NCBI GenBank assembly: GCA_028820845.1
Contig: JAPPII010000114.1
Span: 62,001-126,000 of the forward strand
Source of the DNA: Candidatus Poribacteria bacterium
Lineage (GTDB): Bacteria > Poribacteria > WGA-4E > WGA-3G
Direction: 5' to 3'
DNA length: 64,000 nt
The stretch's first letter is position 1; every line of letters begins with the position of its first letter. Position numbers and translations under genes: made by a program. The notes under the pieces were generated by a model that was not told where the DNA came from, did not search any database, and saw nothing but the letters and a program-made list of their open reading frames with translations. Below, in pieces: positions 8,034 to 16,454 of the stretch.

Positions 8034-9677
8034 ATGATGAGAAATCAGCTTTTTAACAAGAAAATCCTTTTTTCCTTGTTAGCTGTTGTAATGTGTTTCG
8101 GGTTTACAGCGATGAGTTACGGTCAAGCCGATAGCACTGATGACCCAGAACCTACCCCGGCTGCTGAAGAGGCTGCTGAGGAACCCACTGAGGAACCTGC
8201 CGAAGAGGTTGCCGAGGAACCTGCTGAGGAACCTGCTGAGGAACCTGCCGAGGAGCCCGCTGAGGAACCTGCTGAGGAACCTGCTGAGGAGCCCGCCGAG
8301 GAACCTGCCGAGGAGCCCGCCGAGGAACCTGCTGAGGAACCTGCCGAGGAGCCCGCTGAGGAACCCACCGAAGAGGTTGCTGAGGAACCTACTGAGGAAC
8401 CCACTGAAGAGGTGACTGAGGAACCTACTGCAGAGGTCCCTGTGGAAATGCCTGAAGAGGTTATCGAAGCGGAACCGGAACCGATTGTTCCTGGTTTTGA
8501 TGTTACACTTGAACCGGGTTTGAATATGATTTCTATTCCGTTGATGCCTGCAGAACCGTACACTGCGAAGTCATTGGCAGAAATGCTTGGCGCGACAGTT
8601 GTCATCCAACTTGACGCTGCAACGCAGAGTTTCGTCGGTTACACGGTCACTGATAGTGGTGATGGTTTTGGTATTGATGGTGGTAGAGGTTATATTGTTA
8701 ACACGCCGGCTGGTGGAATGGTGAAGTTCACGGGTGATGCGTGGGACAACCAACCGGAACCGGAACCCGTTGTTGAAGAGCCAGTAGTCGAAGAACCCGC
8801 AGTCGAAGAACCTGCGGTTGAAGAAGTTGCTGAAGAACCTGCGGTCGAAGAACCCGCAGTCGAAGAAGTTGTTGAGGAACCCGCAGTTGAAGAACCTGCG
8901 GTTGAAGAAGTTGCTGAGGAACCTGCTGAGGAACCCGCAGCTGAAGAAGTTGCTGAGGAACCCGCAGTCGAAGAACCCGCAGCTGATGGTGCTGCCAATG
9001 GTGATGCTGCCGCTAATGGCAATGGTGCTGCTAATGGTGCCGCTGCCGCTCCGGCTCTCTCGACATTCAAGAGCGCGTGGGCATTCGTCGTCGCCAGCGA
9101 TATTCAAGGTATGGAGACCGGCACGGTCTACAGACTCGTCGCTGAAAATCTCCGCACTGGCAGTATCGCAACGCAGAACATCACGATGGGTGTGAAGCAT
9201 TCTTCCGCTGTCTGGGCAGATCTCAACCGCAAGAGCGTCATCGAAGCAGGCGATAGACTCGAAATCGCACTCTACGATGATCGCGGTCGCGTCGTCTCAG
9301 GTCCCTTCCAACGCACGGTGACGACGACTGACATCCGCAACGCCTTCTTGAGTGTTGACTTGACAGTCGGCGATGTGCGTCCACAGGAGACGGTTTTGGC
9401 ACAGAACTTCCCAAATCCGTTCAATCCAGAGACGTGGATTCCCTATCAGTTGAGCGAATCGACGGAAGTGTCGATCCAGATATATGATGTATCGGGTCGT
9501 TTGGTTCGGACGCTGAATCTGGGTTGGCAGCCGGTAGGTTCGTACATGACGCCGTCGAGTGCTGCATATTGGGATGGCAGGAATGCTATAGGTGAACGTG
9601 TAGCGAGTGGTATCTACTTCTATACGTTGCAGACCTCAGACTTTGCTGCGACCCGACGGATGGTTATCCTGAAGTAA
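8034..9677 (+). CDS. Secreted Glu/Pro-rich protein with C-terminal T9SS-like module
   Basis: A 547-aa protein. Residues 1-31 are a signal peptide (hydrophobic core ILFSLLAVVMCFGFTAM, then SYGQA). Residues ~37-150 are almost pure EEPA repeats; ~152-240 is a compact domain (LEPGLNMISIPLMP...GGRGYIVNTPAGG); ~240-320 is VEEPAVEE-type repeat, then an Ala/Gly/Asn linker. The last ~200 residues end in a FlgD-Ig/T9SS-type sorting-like domain (LAQNFPNPFNPETWIPYQL...GIYFYTLQT..F..TRRMVILK). The start at 8034 is chosen because AAGGAG (8022-8027) lies inside the longer frame beginning at 8013. The acidic low-complexity segments suggest an extended, cation-binding surface or matrix protein. It is a paralogue of the gene at 9873. 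Confidence 0.82.
   Translation: MMRNQLFNKKILFSLLAVVMCFGFTAMSYGQADSTDDPEPTPAAEEAAEEPTEEPAEEVAEEPAEEPAEEPAEEPAEEPAEEPAEEPAEEPAEEPAEEPAEEPAEEPAEEPTEEVAEEPTEEPTEEVTEEPTAEVPVEMPEEVIEAEPEPIVPGFDVTLEPGLNMISIPLMPAEPYTAKSLAEMLGATVVIQLDAATQSFVGYTVTDSGDGFGIDGGRGYIVNTPAGGMVKFTGDAWDNQPEPEPVVEEPVVEEPAVEEPAVEEVAEEPAVEEPAVEEVVEEPAVEEPAVEEVAEEPAEEPAAEEVAEEPAVEEPAADGAANGDAAANGNGAANGAAAAPALSTFKSAWAFVVASDIQGMETGTVYRLVAENLRTGSIATQNITMGVKHSSAVWADLNRKSVIEAGDRLEIALYDDRGRVVSGPFQRTVTTTDIRNAFLSVDLTVGDVRPQETVLAQNFPNPFNPETWIPYQLSESTEVSIQIYDVSGRLVRTLNLGWQPVGSYMTPSSAAYWDGRNAIGERVASGIYFYTLQTSDFAATRRMVILK
8170..8420 (+). repeat. 12-bp tandem repeat encoding E-E-P-A
   Basis: About twenty degenerate copies of GAGGAACCTGCT-type 12-mers, differing mostly at third codon positions (CCT/CCC, GCT/GCC, GAG/GAA). 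Copy number is likely variable by slippage. It creates open frames on the other strand and in other phases that are not genes. Confidence 0.9.
8470..9319 (+). repeat. 850-bp identical repeat, copy 1
   Basis: Matches 11278-12127 at a constant offset of 2808 bp with no difference that I could find, then drops abruptly to frequent, mainly synonymous mismatches. It lies within the coding region of the gene at 8034. Confidence 0.88.
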
Positions 9678-9682
9678 ATGGC

Positions 9683-9807
9683 TGTCAGTTATCGGTTGTC
9701 GATTATCAGTTAAAGACGGATGGTGTAACAAATTCGCCACTTCCTGGAATACGCCAAGTAGCGGAGGATTGTTACAAACCGCTCTTATCGACAACCGAAG
9801 ACTGACA
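9683..9807. repeat. Heptad-armed inverted-repeat element A
   Basis: 5' arm TGTCAGTTATCGGTTGTCG (from 9683) and, inverted, a 3' arm ending at 9807 whose complement reads TGTCAGTCTTCGGTTGTCG. Between them lies a 53-bp core (9724-9776) bounded by the perfect 8-bp inverted repeat TGTAACAA / TTGTTACA. It lies directly after the stop codon of the gene at 8034. Confidence 0.8.
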
Positions 9808-9872
9808 ACTCATAACTAAAATTAATTAGTATCAAGTCGTTCACAATATAAATGAATTGTAAGGAGAACCTT

Positions 9873-12485
9873 ATGATGAGAAACCAGCTTTTTAATAGGA
9901 AAATCCTTTTTTCCTTGTTAGCTGTTGTAATGTGTTTTGGGTTCACAGCGATGAGTTACGGCCAAGCTGTCGTCTCTGTAGAACCTGCTGAAGTAGAGTC
10001 CCCAGCGGCTGGGGAAGAACTCACAGTGAGTATTAATATCGCAGGTGGTGCTGGTGTCGCAGGATATCAAGTGACCGTTAACTTCGATCCGACTGCACTC
10101 AGTTATGTTTCCAGTGCAAATGCAGATTATCTACCTGCAGGTGCCTTTCCTGTACCGGCTGTTACGGCTGAAAATAGTGTTACAATAGCGGCAACTGCTA
10201 TTGGTGCTACGTCTGATGGCGATGGTACACTCGCTATGGTAACGTTTGAAGTCGTTGAAGCAAAAGCGTCTGCTATCGGACTCAGCGGTGCTATCGTATC
10301 TGATGCTGCTGGCGAGCCTTTAGATGTCACAACTGCAGATGGTATGGTTACGGTTGCTGCGGCTGAAGAGGTTGCCGAGGAAACCACCGAAGAGACGACT
10401 GAGGAAACTACCGAAGAAGCCACTGAAGAGACGACTGAAGAGGTTGCCGAGGAAACCACTGAGGAAGCCGCTGAAGAGGTAACTGAGGAAGCTACCGAAG
10501 AGACGACTGAAGAGGGGACTGAGGAAACTGAAGAGGTAACTGAAGAAGCCCCGGCAGAAATGCCTGAAGAGGTTACCGAAGTTGAGATGCCTGTGAGCCA
10601 GATGTTCGAGATTACGCTCACGAACTTGACTATGGGTGAACACGGTATGAGTGGGCAAACTTTCTCACCTGCGATCTTCGCAGCACATCCTGCCGATATT
10701 AAACTTGCTGTACCCGGTGAACCCGCAAATCCTGCGATTGTTGCAATGGCTGAAGGTGGAGATACCTCAGGACTTGCCGCACTCGCAGCTGCTGCTGGCG
10801 CGAACATCGCGACAGCCATGAATGCAGATGGGACGAACAGATATACCATGCCGGGGCAATCCTCAACGGTTACCCTAACTGCTGACATGACGAACTCTTC
10901 GCTTTCTGTCGGCTCTATGCTCGTGTCAACCAACGATGCCTTCATCGCAGCGATTGACGTGCCACTCTTTGATGAAGACGGCATGCCCGTGACAGCAAGC
11001 CTTGAGTTGATGGCGTATGACGCTGGTAGTGAAGATAACACAGAGTTGGCTTCGGATATTCCGGGTCCCTTGGGTTTAGATGAAGTTGCGGACCCCGCGG
11101 GCAGTAATGAACGCGTACCAACGGTAGATGGCGTAATTATGCCTCACGAAGGTATCCAAGGTGTTGGCGATGTCAGTGAAGCGTTTGCGTGGGAAGAACC
11201 TGTCGCGATGCTGACGATCACGCCAGTTGAAGTGCCGATGGAACCCGTCGCGGAAGAACCGATGCCGGAACCTGAACCGGAACCGGAACCGATTGTTCCT
11301 GGTTTTGATGTTACACTTGAACCGGGTTTGAATATGATTTCTATTCCGTTGATGCCTGCAGAACCGTACACTGCGAAGTCATTGGCAGAAATGCTTGGCG
11401 CGACAGTTGTCATCCAACTTGACGCTGCAACGCAGAGTTTCGTCGGTTACACGGTCACTGATAGTGGTGATGGTTTTGGTATTGATGGTGGTAGAGGTTA
11501 TATTGTTAACACGCCGGCTGGTGGAATGGTGAAGTTCACGGGTGATGCGTGGGACAACCAACCGGAACCGGAACCCGTTGTTGAAGAGCCAGTAGTCGAA
11601 GAACCCGCAGTCGAAGAACCTGCGGTTGAAGAAGTTGCTGAAGAACCTGCGGTCGAAGAACCCGCAGTCGAAGAAGTTGTTGAGGAACCCGCAGTTGAAG
11701 AACCTGCGGTTGAAGAAGTTGCTGAGGAACCTGCTGAGGAACCCGCAGCTGAAGAAGTTGCTGAGGAACCCGCAGTCGAAGAACCCGCAGCTGATGGTGC
11801 TGCCAATGGTGATGCTGCCGCTAATGGCAATGGTGCTGCTAATGGTGCCGCTGCCGCTCCGGCTCTCTCGACATTCAAGAGCGCGTGGGCATTCGTCGTC
11901 GCCAGCGATATTCAAGGTATGGAGACCGGCACGGTCTACAGACTCGTCGCTGAAAATCTCCGCACTGGCAGTATCGCAACGCAGAACATCACGATGGGTG
12001 TGAAGCATTCTTCCGCTGTCTGGGCAGATCTCAACCGCAAGAGCGTCATCGAAGCAGGCGATAGACTCGAAATCGCACTCTACGATGATCGCGGTCGCGT
12101 CGTCTCAGGTCCCTTCCAACGCACGGTTACCACAACTGACATCCGCAACGCTTTTCTAAGTGTTGACTTGACAGTTGGCGATGTGCGTCCCGAGGAAACG
12201 GTTTTGGCACAGAACTTCCCGAATCCGTTCAATCCTGAAACATGGATTCCGTATCAGTTGAGTGAATCGACAGAAGTCTCAATCCAGATCTATGATGTAT
12301 CGGGTCGTTTGGTTCGGACGTTGAATCTGGGTTGGCAGCCGGTAGGTTCGTACATGACGCCGTCGAGTGCTGCGTATTGGGATGGCAGGAATGCTGTCGG
12401 TGAACGTGTAGCGAGTGGTATCTACTTCTATACGTTACAGACATCAGACTTTGCTGCGACCCGACGGATGGTTATCCTGAAGTAA
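9873..12485 (+). CDS. Secreted cohesin-like/spondin-like protein with C-terminal T9SS-like module
   Basis: An 870-aa paralogue of the preceding gene with nearly the same signal peptide and C-terminal ~490 residues but a different middle. Residues ~32-165 look like a cohesin domain (VSVEPAEVESPAAGEELTV...VAGYQVTVNFDPTALSYV...DGTLAMVTFEV). Next come a Glu/Thr repeat (~165-235) and a bacterial spondin-N-like domain (~242-447: ITLTNLTMG...QTFSPAIFAAH, SVGSMLVSTNDAFIA, AYDAGSEDNTE, MPHEGIQG). The shared LEPGLNMISIPLMP domain, VEEPA repeat and FPNPFNPETWIPY module follow. The start at 9873 is set by AAGGAG at 9861-9866. It is likely exported. Cohesins bind dockerins, and the next gene ends in a dockerin; a physical partnership is inferred, not shown. 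Confidence 0.82.
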   Translation: MMRNQLFNRKILFSLLAVVMCFGFTAMSYGQAVVSVEPAEVESPAAGEELTVSINIAGGAGVAGYQVTVNFDPTALSYVSSANADYLPAGAFPVPAVTAENSVTIAATAIGATSDGDGTLAMVTFEVVEAKASAIGLSGAIVSDAAGEPLDVTTADGMVTVAAAEEVAEETTEETTEETTEEATEETTEEVAEETTEEAAEEVTEEATEETTEEGTEETEEVTEEAPAEMPEEVTEVEMPVSQMFEITLTNLTMGEHGMSGQTFSPAIFAAHPADIKLAVPGEPANPAIVAMAEGGDTSGLAALAAAAGANIATAMNADGTNRYTMPGQSSTVTLTADMTNSSLSVGSMLVSTNDAFIAAIDVPLFDEDGMPVTASLELMAYDAGSEDNTELASDIPGPLGLDEVADPAGSNERVPTVDGVIMPHEGIQGVGDVSEAFAWEEPVAMLTITPVEVPMEPVAEEPMPEPEPEPEPIVPGFDVTLEPGLNMISIPLMPAEPYTAKSLAEMLGATVVIQLDAATQSFVGYTVTDSGDGFGIDGGRGYIVNTPAGGMVKFTGDAWDNQPEPEPVVEEPVVEEPAVEEPAVEEVAEEPAVEEPAVEEVVEEPAVEEPAVEEVAEEPAEEPAAEEVAEEPAVEEPAADGAANGDAAANGNGAANGAAAAPALSTFKSAWAFVVASDIQGMETGTVYRLVAENLRTGSIATQNITMGVKHSSAVWADLNRKSVIEAGDRLEIALYDDRGRVVSGPFQRTVTTTDIRNAFLSVDLTVGDVRPEETVLAQNFPNPFNPETWIPYQLSESTEVSIQIYDVSGRLVRTLNLGWQPVGSYMTPSSAAYWDGRNAVGERVASGIYFYTLQTSDFAATRRMVILK
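11278..12127 (+). repeat. 850-bp identical repeat, copy 2
   Basis: Second copy of 8470-9319. The preceding spondin-encoding segment has no counterpart in copy 1, and the following ~360 bp are homologous but diverged. Confidence 0.88.
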
Positions 12486-12487
12486 AT

Positions 12488-12597
12488 GGTTGTCGGTTAT
12501 CAGTTAAAGAAGGCTGCTGTAACAAATTCGCCACTTCTTGGAATACGCCAAGTAGCGGAAAATTGTTACAAACCGCCGAAAACTGGCAACTCATAAC
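12488..12597. repeat. Heptad-armed inverted-repeat element B
   Basis: 5' arm GGTTGTCGGTTATCAGTTA (12488 onward) and inverted 3' arm at 12576-12597 (complement GTTATGAGTTGCCAGTTTTC). The 53-bp core (12518-12570) differs from that of element A at three positions and keeps the TGTAACAA / TTGTTACA ends. Confidence 0.78.
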
Positions 12598-12606
12598 GAA
12601 AAAAAT

Positions 12607-12679
12607 AAAACGCCCCAATCTGCCGGTTGAGCTAACCGCGAATCAACGCCGATTAGCAGTCGGTGTTGGGGCGTTTTTT
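12607..12679. terminator. Terminator-like stem with a long structured loop
   Basis: Outer stem AAAACGCCCCAA (12607-12618) / TTGGGGCGTTTT (12666-12677) followed by TT. A-rich and T-rich flanks would allow termination in either direction. The ~47-nt loop holds two small hairpins: CGGTT / AACCG (12624-12638) and CCGA / TCGG around 12648-12663. Confidence 0.65.
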
Positions 12680-12704
12680 GATGTATAGATGAAGGAGAAG
12701 TTTT

Positions 12705-13811
12705 TTGAGTTATCTAAAAAATATCTTACCTGTTTGGGTGGTAATCGTGCTGCTTTTGGTTGCAGGCACGAATAGCGTATCTGCTTTCTCTTTTCTCCCG
12801 CCCCCGGATGAGAAGACTGGTGCGCCGAATGAAGGCACTTGTAGGGATTGCCACGTTGGTAATGACCTTGATGCTTCCGGTGGTTCATTGATGTTGACAA
12901 TTCCCGAAACATATCAACCGGGTGAGGTATATACAATTATCGTCAATTTATCACGTGCCGGACAGAGCAAGTGGGGTTTTGAAATGACTGCGTTGGATGC
13001 GGATAGCGCACGTGCTGGTTCATTCACAGTCGACGCTGCAGCGAATACGCAGTTAACAGAAACAAACAGTAAGCAGTATATCCAGCATACGACTGCTGGG
13101 ACTGCTGCAGGCACAAACGATGCGCATAGTTGGGAGTTTGAATGGACAGCCCCTGATGCTGATATAGGACCTATCACTTTCTACGCTGCGGGAAATGCCG
13201 CTAATAATGACAGTGGTATCACAGGCGATTATATCTACACAACACAGGCGGAATCAACACCGCCGGTTCCAGTAGTCGCGGGTGTGACCTTGGAAATTGT
13301 TGGGGATATGGCACTTTCGACAATGGATGCCGTTGCCGGTGTGAGTTATACCCTCAAAGTCACGAATACCGGGAATATGATGGACACAGTAACGCTTGAA
13401 GCCTCAGCAGAGGTGGGTATCGAAGGCACTGTTCTTGGTGCTTTGAGTGACAGTTCAGTTGCACTTGAGGCTGGGGCATCTGTGGAGGCTACACTCAAGG
13501 TTGCAGGAGACCTGTTCACAGAACCCGGCGATTATGCTATTGGTGTGACGGCGACCTCTGGAACGGACAGCACGATGACTGCCGAGATCACAACGACAAC
13601 CACGATAGAAATGCCACCACCACCACCGCCACCACCGACCCCATGGGATGTTAACGGCGACGGGACGGTAAATATTCAGGACTTAGTACTTGTCGCTGGG
13701 CAATTCGGTCAGTCGGGTGAGTCTCTAAAAGGCGATGTCAACGGTGATGGGACGGTAAATATTCTTGATTTAGTCGCTGTTTCCTCACATTTCGGTGAAA
13801 ATACAGAATAG
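12705..13811 (+). CDS. Exported c-heme, Reeler-like protein with C-terminal dockerin
   Basis: A 368-aa protein with a TTG start, fixed by AAGGAG at 12692-12697. Residues 1-27 are a signal peptide (WVVIVLLLVAG...SVSA). A CxxCH heme motif follows (C46-R-D-C49-H50), then a Reeler/choice-of-anchor-V-like domain (YQPGEVYTIIVNLSRAGQSKWGFEMTA...HSWEFEWTAP, to ~185). A beta-sandwich resembling FixG/CARDB-type domains comes next (~193-300), then a proline run, and finally two dockerin type I calcium loops DVNGDGTVNI(Q/L)DLV. It is presumably periplasmic or extracellular. The dockerin suggests anchoring to a cohesin, and the neighbouring gene encodes a candidate. Confidence 0.83.
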   Translation: MSYLKNILPVWVVIVLLLVAGTNSVSAFSFLPPPDEKTGAPNEGTCRDCHVGNDLDASGGSLMLTIPETYQPGEVYTIIVNLSRAGQSKWGFEMTALDADSARAGSFTVDAAANTQLTETNSKQYIQHTTAGTAAGTNDAHSWEFEWTAPDADIGPITFYAAGNAANNDSGITGDYIYTTQAESTPPVPVVAGVTLEIVGDMALSTMDAVAGVSYTLKVTNTGNMMDTVTLEASAEVGIEGTVLGALSDSSVALEAGASVEATLKVAGDLFTEPGDYAIGVTATSGTDSTMTAEITTTTTIEMPPPPPPPPTPWDVNGDGTVNIQDLVLVAGQFGQSGESLKGDVNGDGTVNILDLVAVSSHFGENTE

Positions 13812-13975
13812 TTGTCAGTTATCAGTTGTCGGTTTTCAGTTATGGTAAATTATAGAAATAAGTGGACATCTGGATGCCCGAACTTGTTCGGGAAAAGTGC
13901 GCTCTCCCCAACAAGTTGGGGCATCCGGACAGAGAGACATCTTAACCAACTACTGATGACCGACAACTAACAACC
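13811..13975. repeat. Heptad-armed element C containing a REP-like hairpin pair
   Basis: 5' arm GTTGTCAGTTATCAGTTG (13811 onward) and 3' arm 13944-13975 (complement GGTTGTTAGTTGTCGGTCAT). The core holds two facing palindromes, 13872-13892 (stem CCCGAAC/GTTCGGG after GGATG) and 13906-13926 (stem CCCCAAC/GTTGGGG before CATCC), which are also inverted copies of each other. Confidence 0.75.
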
Positions 13976-13986
13976 ACTAAGGAAAT

Positions 13987-15063
13987 ATGAACATGGCATC
14001 TAAATATCGAGTTGGAATTATCGGATGTGGTGGTATTGCCAATGCTCACGCTCGGGGTTATCAGGGTGTTGAGCAGACAGAAATTGTTGCACTCGCTGAT
14101 CCAGTTCAAGTAGCACTCGACAGGTTCGCCGACACTTATGGCGTACCCGCTGAAAATTGCTATTTGGATGCGCGCGAGATGCTGGATGAGGAAGACCTTG
14201 ATATTGTCAGCGTGGCAACGTGGCATCAACTTCACGCACCCATGACAATTGCGGCGTGTGCGCGGAGTCCGAAGGCGGTCCTCTGTGAGAAACCGATGGG
14301 TGTGAGTATCGGGGAATGTGATGAGATGTTAATCGCCGCGCGACGCAACGATGTGAAGGTTGTGATTGGGCATCAACGCCGGTTCAATTCCGCTTGGACA
14401 GATGCTCGAAATCTCATCGCTGAGGGCGCGATCGGTGAACCTCGACAGATTGTCTGTCACGGGGGGCAAGGGTTGCTAAATGACTGTTCTCATCTCTTTG
14501 ATATGATGCGTTATGTCATCAGTGACCCGGATCCGCAATGGGTTATTGGTAACGTTGAACGAAAAACGGAACGTTACGAGCGTGGTATTCAAATTGAGGA
14601 CCGGAGTGCAGGGATTGTCGGCTTTTCAAACGGCTGCATCGGTATGCTTCTACAGGAGATCGGCAGACCGAACTATCAAGGCGGTATTGTTTACGGGACA
14701 GACGGCATCGCGGATGTAACAGAGGCGCGCGTCCGCCTTCTGAACAATAAGGCTACAGACTGGGAAGAACGTCCTTCTGATGGTAGGAACCAACACGTTG
14801 CGCAAGCGGCTGAGCTCGTTGAGTGGATTGAGGGTGGTCCGGAACACCGCGGTGAGGCGAAACATGGACGTGCTTCCGTTGAAATTATTATGGCGATCTA
14901 TGAGTCCGCACGGATGCACGAAGTCGTCCAGTTACCGCTCCTGACACATGCGAATCCATTGGATTTGATGATTGAAAGTGGAGATTTACCCATTGAACGC
15001 CCGGGACGTTACGATATTCGTGCGTTTCTCTTGCGCGGTGAATCCATGAAACCTGAAGAGTAA
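13987..15063 (+). CDS. Gfo/Idh/MocA family oxidoreductase
   Basis: A 358-aa NAD(P)-dependent dehydrogenase. The Rossmann motif VGIIGCGGIANAHARGY is at the N-terminus, EKP (CEKPMGVS, near residue 100) is the family's cofactor/catalytic lysine, and GHQRRFN is the start of the second domain. The C-terminal half is the alpha/beta dimerisation and substrate domain. Family members oxidise sugars, inositols or derivatives. A second in-frame ATG six bases later (MASKYR) may be the true start; AAGGA lies just upstream. It is followed 27 bp later by a MacB-like permease. Confidence 0.87.
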   Translation: MNMASKYRVGIIGCGGIANAHARGYQGVEQTEIVALADPVQVALDRFADTYGVPAENCYLDAREMLDEEDLDIVSVATWHQLHAPMTIAACARSPKAVLCEKPMGVSIGECDEMLIAARRNDVKVVIGHQRRFNSAWTDARNLIAEGAIGEPRQIVCHGGQGLLNDCSHLFDMMRYVISDPDPQWVIGNVERKTERYERGIQIEDRSAGIVGFSNGCIGMLLQEIGRPNYQGGIVYGTDGIADVTEARVRLLNNKATDWEERPSDGRNQHVAQAAELVEWIEGGPEHRGEAKHGRASVEIIMAIYESARMHEVVQLPLLTHANPLDLMIESGDLPIERPGRYDIRAFLLRGESMKPEE

Positions 15064-15090
15064 GAATTTCCTACAAACATTTAGAGAACC

Positions 15091-16326
15091 ATGCAAATTA
15101 CACAAGGTGTTACTGTTGGCTTAACAGCATTACGACGCAACAAATTGCGCTCCGTGCTAACGACGCTCGGAATTATCATCGGTATTGCAGCGGTTGTCGC
15201 GGTTGTCTCGGTCGGTGGTGGAGCGGAACATTTGATGCTCGCTGAGTTGGAACGGATCGGTGGTGCTGGGCTGATCGTATGCTTCAGGAAAGGGGAGTTT
15301 CGTAGAGAGGATGGTTCGTACGTTGAGAATAAACATCCGGAGTATATTGAATATGAAGACCTCGGTTTTATCCTTGAAAACTGTCCTTCTCTTAAGGGAG
15401 CTACGGCACTGTCGCAGTTCAACCTTCCCGTATCGCACAAGCACGTTAACCAGTCGCTTGATGTTTGGGGCGTTACGCCCTACTATGAAGAGGTGAATAA
15501 CTGGTACATTCAAGCCGGTAGGTTTATCACGCAGAGCGACATGGAGCGGAGAGAACCTGTTTGTGTGATTGGTTCTAAAGTCCGAGAAGACCTGTTTCAA
15601 AGGGAAGATCCGATTGGACTTGAACTCAGAGTCGGCAAGGAACGGTTCACTGTCATCGGTGTCATGGAGGAAAAAGGCAATAGTATGGCGAGTGAAGGGT
15701 GGGATAATCGCGTGATTATTCCACTCACCACGATGGAGATTCGATTTATCGGCCAACAGAAGGGGTGGATCTTCTTATGGGCGCAAGCCGAGAGTTATGA
15801 AAAGGTCGAGCAAGCCGTCGCTGAGGTCAAAGTCGCGATGCGCCAACAGCACGGCGATGAAAAATATTTTGAATTTTTTACTGCTAAAGAGATTATAAAG
15901 CAGGTAGGTAACGTGAGTCGGATTATTCAGGTCCTCCTCGGTGGCGTTGCGAGTGTTGCTTTGTTCGTTGGGGGTATCGGTATCATGAACATCATGTTAG
16001 TTTCCGTAACAGAGCGAACGCGTGAGATTGGCTTACGCAAAGCCATCGGCGCGAAACGCCGCGATATCTTGATTCAGTTCTTGATTGAAGCGATCGTTTT
16101 AAGCGTTTGCGGCGGACTCATCGGCATTTTCATCGGAAGCAGCCTCGCTTCCGTTTCTGGTCTGGTTATTTCAAAGCTCATGCAGGCAAGTTGGCCTGCT
16201 GTTGTCTCTGTCCAAGCGGCTTTGATCGCTTTTAGCGTCTCGGCGTTCATCGGTGTATTTTTCGGACTCTATCCGGCGAACAAAGCCGCCAACCTCACGC
16301 CAATAGAAGCCCTCCGTCGTGAGTAG
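15091..16326 (+). CDS. MacB/LolC-type ABC permease (FtsX family)
   Basis: A 411-aa inner-membrane protein: one N-terminal membrane segment (LTTLGIIIGIAAVVAVVSVG), a periplasmic MacB_PCD domain (~45-275), and three C-terminal segments of the FtsX domain with the typical cytoplasmic loop VSVTERTREIGLRKAIGAKRRDI and the closing LYPANKAANLTPIEALRRE. Such permeases pair with a LolD/MacB ATPase to move lipoproteins, peptides or drugs outward by mechanotransmission. No ATPase is adjacent; the nearest of this type is at 22928-23740 on the other strand. Confidence 0.9.
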   Translation: MQITQGVTVGLTALRRNKLRSVLTTLGIIIGIAAVVAVVSVGGGAEHLMLAELERIGGAGLIVCFRKGEFRREDGSYVENKHPEYIEYEDLGFILENCPSLKGATALSQFNLPVSHKHVNQSLDVWGVTPYYEEVNNWYIQAGRFITQSDMERREPVCVIGSKVREDLFQREDPIGLELRVGKERFTVIGVMEEKGNSMASEGWDNRVIIPLTTMEIRFIGQQKGWIFLWAQAESYEKVEQAVAEVKVAMRQQHGDEKYFEFFTAKEIIKQVGNVSRIIQVLLGGVASVALFVGGIGIMNIMLVSVTERTREIGLRKAIGAKRRDILIQFLIEAIVLSVCGGLIGIFIGSSLASVSGLVISKLMQASWPAVVSVQAALIAFSVSAFIGVFFGLYPANKAANLTPIEALRRE

Positions 16327-16360
16327 CGGTTAATCGATAGGGCGTTCACTTCGTTCACTT

Positions 16361-16451
16361 TTAGCAATTAGTGGTTAGCGATTAGTAAAGAGATGCTTAA
16401 TGCCCGTCGAAATTTTCTTTCCTACACGCTATCTGCTATCTGCTAATTGCC
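16361..16451. repeat. Heptad-armed inverted-repeat element D
   Basis: 5' arm TTAGCAATTAGTGGTTAGCG (16361-16385) and 3' arm 16425-16451, whose complement reads GGCAATTAGCAGATAGCAGA. Both arms use the TTAGCAG/TTAGCGA version of the unit, unlike elements A-C. Confidence 0.7.
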
Positions 16452-16454
16452 AAT

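Noticed and set aside
8170-8420. Possible CRISPR-like array
   Set aside because: The repeat is a 12-bp in-frame tandem with no spacers; it is coding.
8123-8605. Open frame on the minus strand encoding Ser/Ala/Gly repeats (and similar ones at 8571-9200, 8690-9070, 10127-11041, 11379-12008)
   Set aside because: Shadows of the low-complexity Glu/Pro repeats of the two secreted genes; they lack RBS and independent codon structure.
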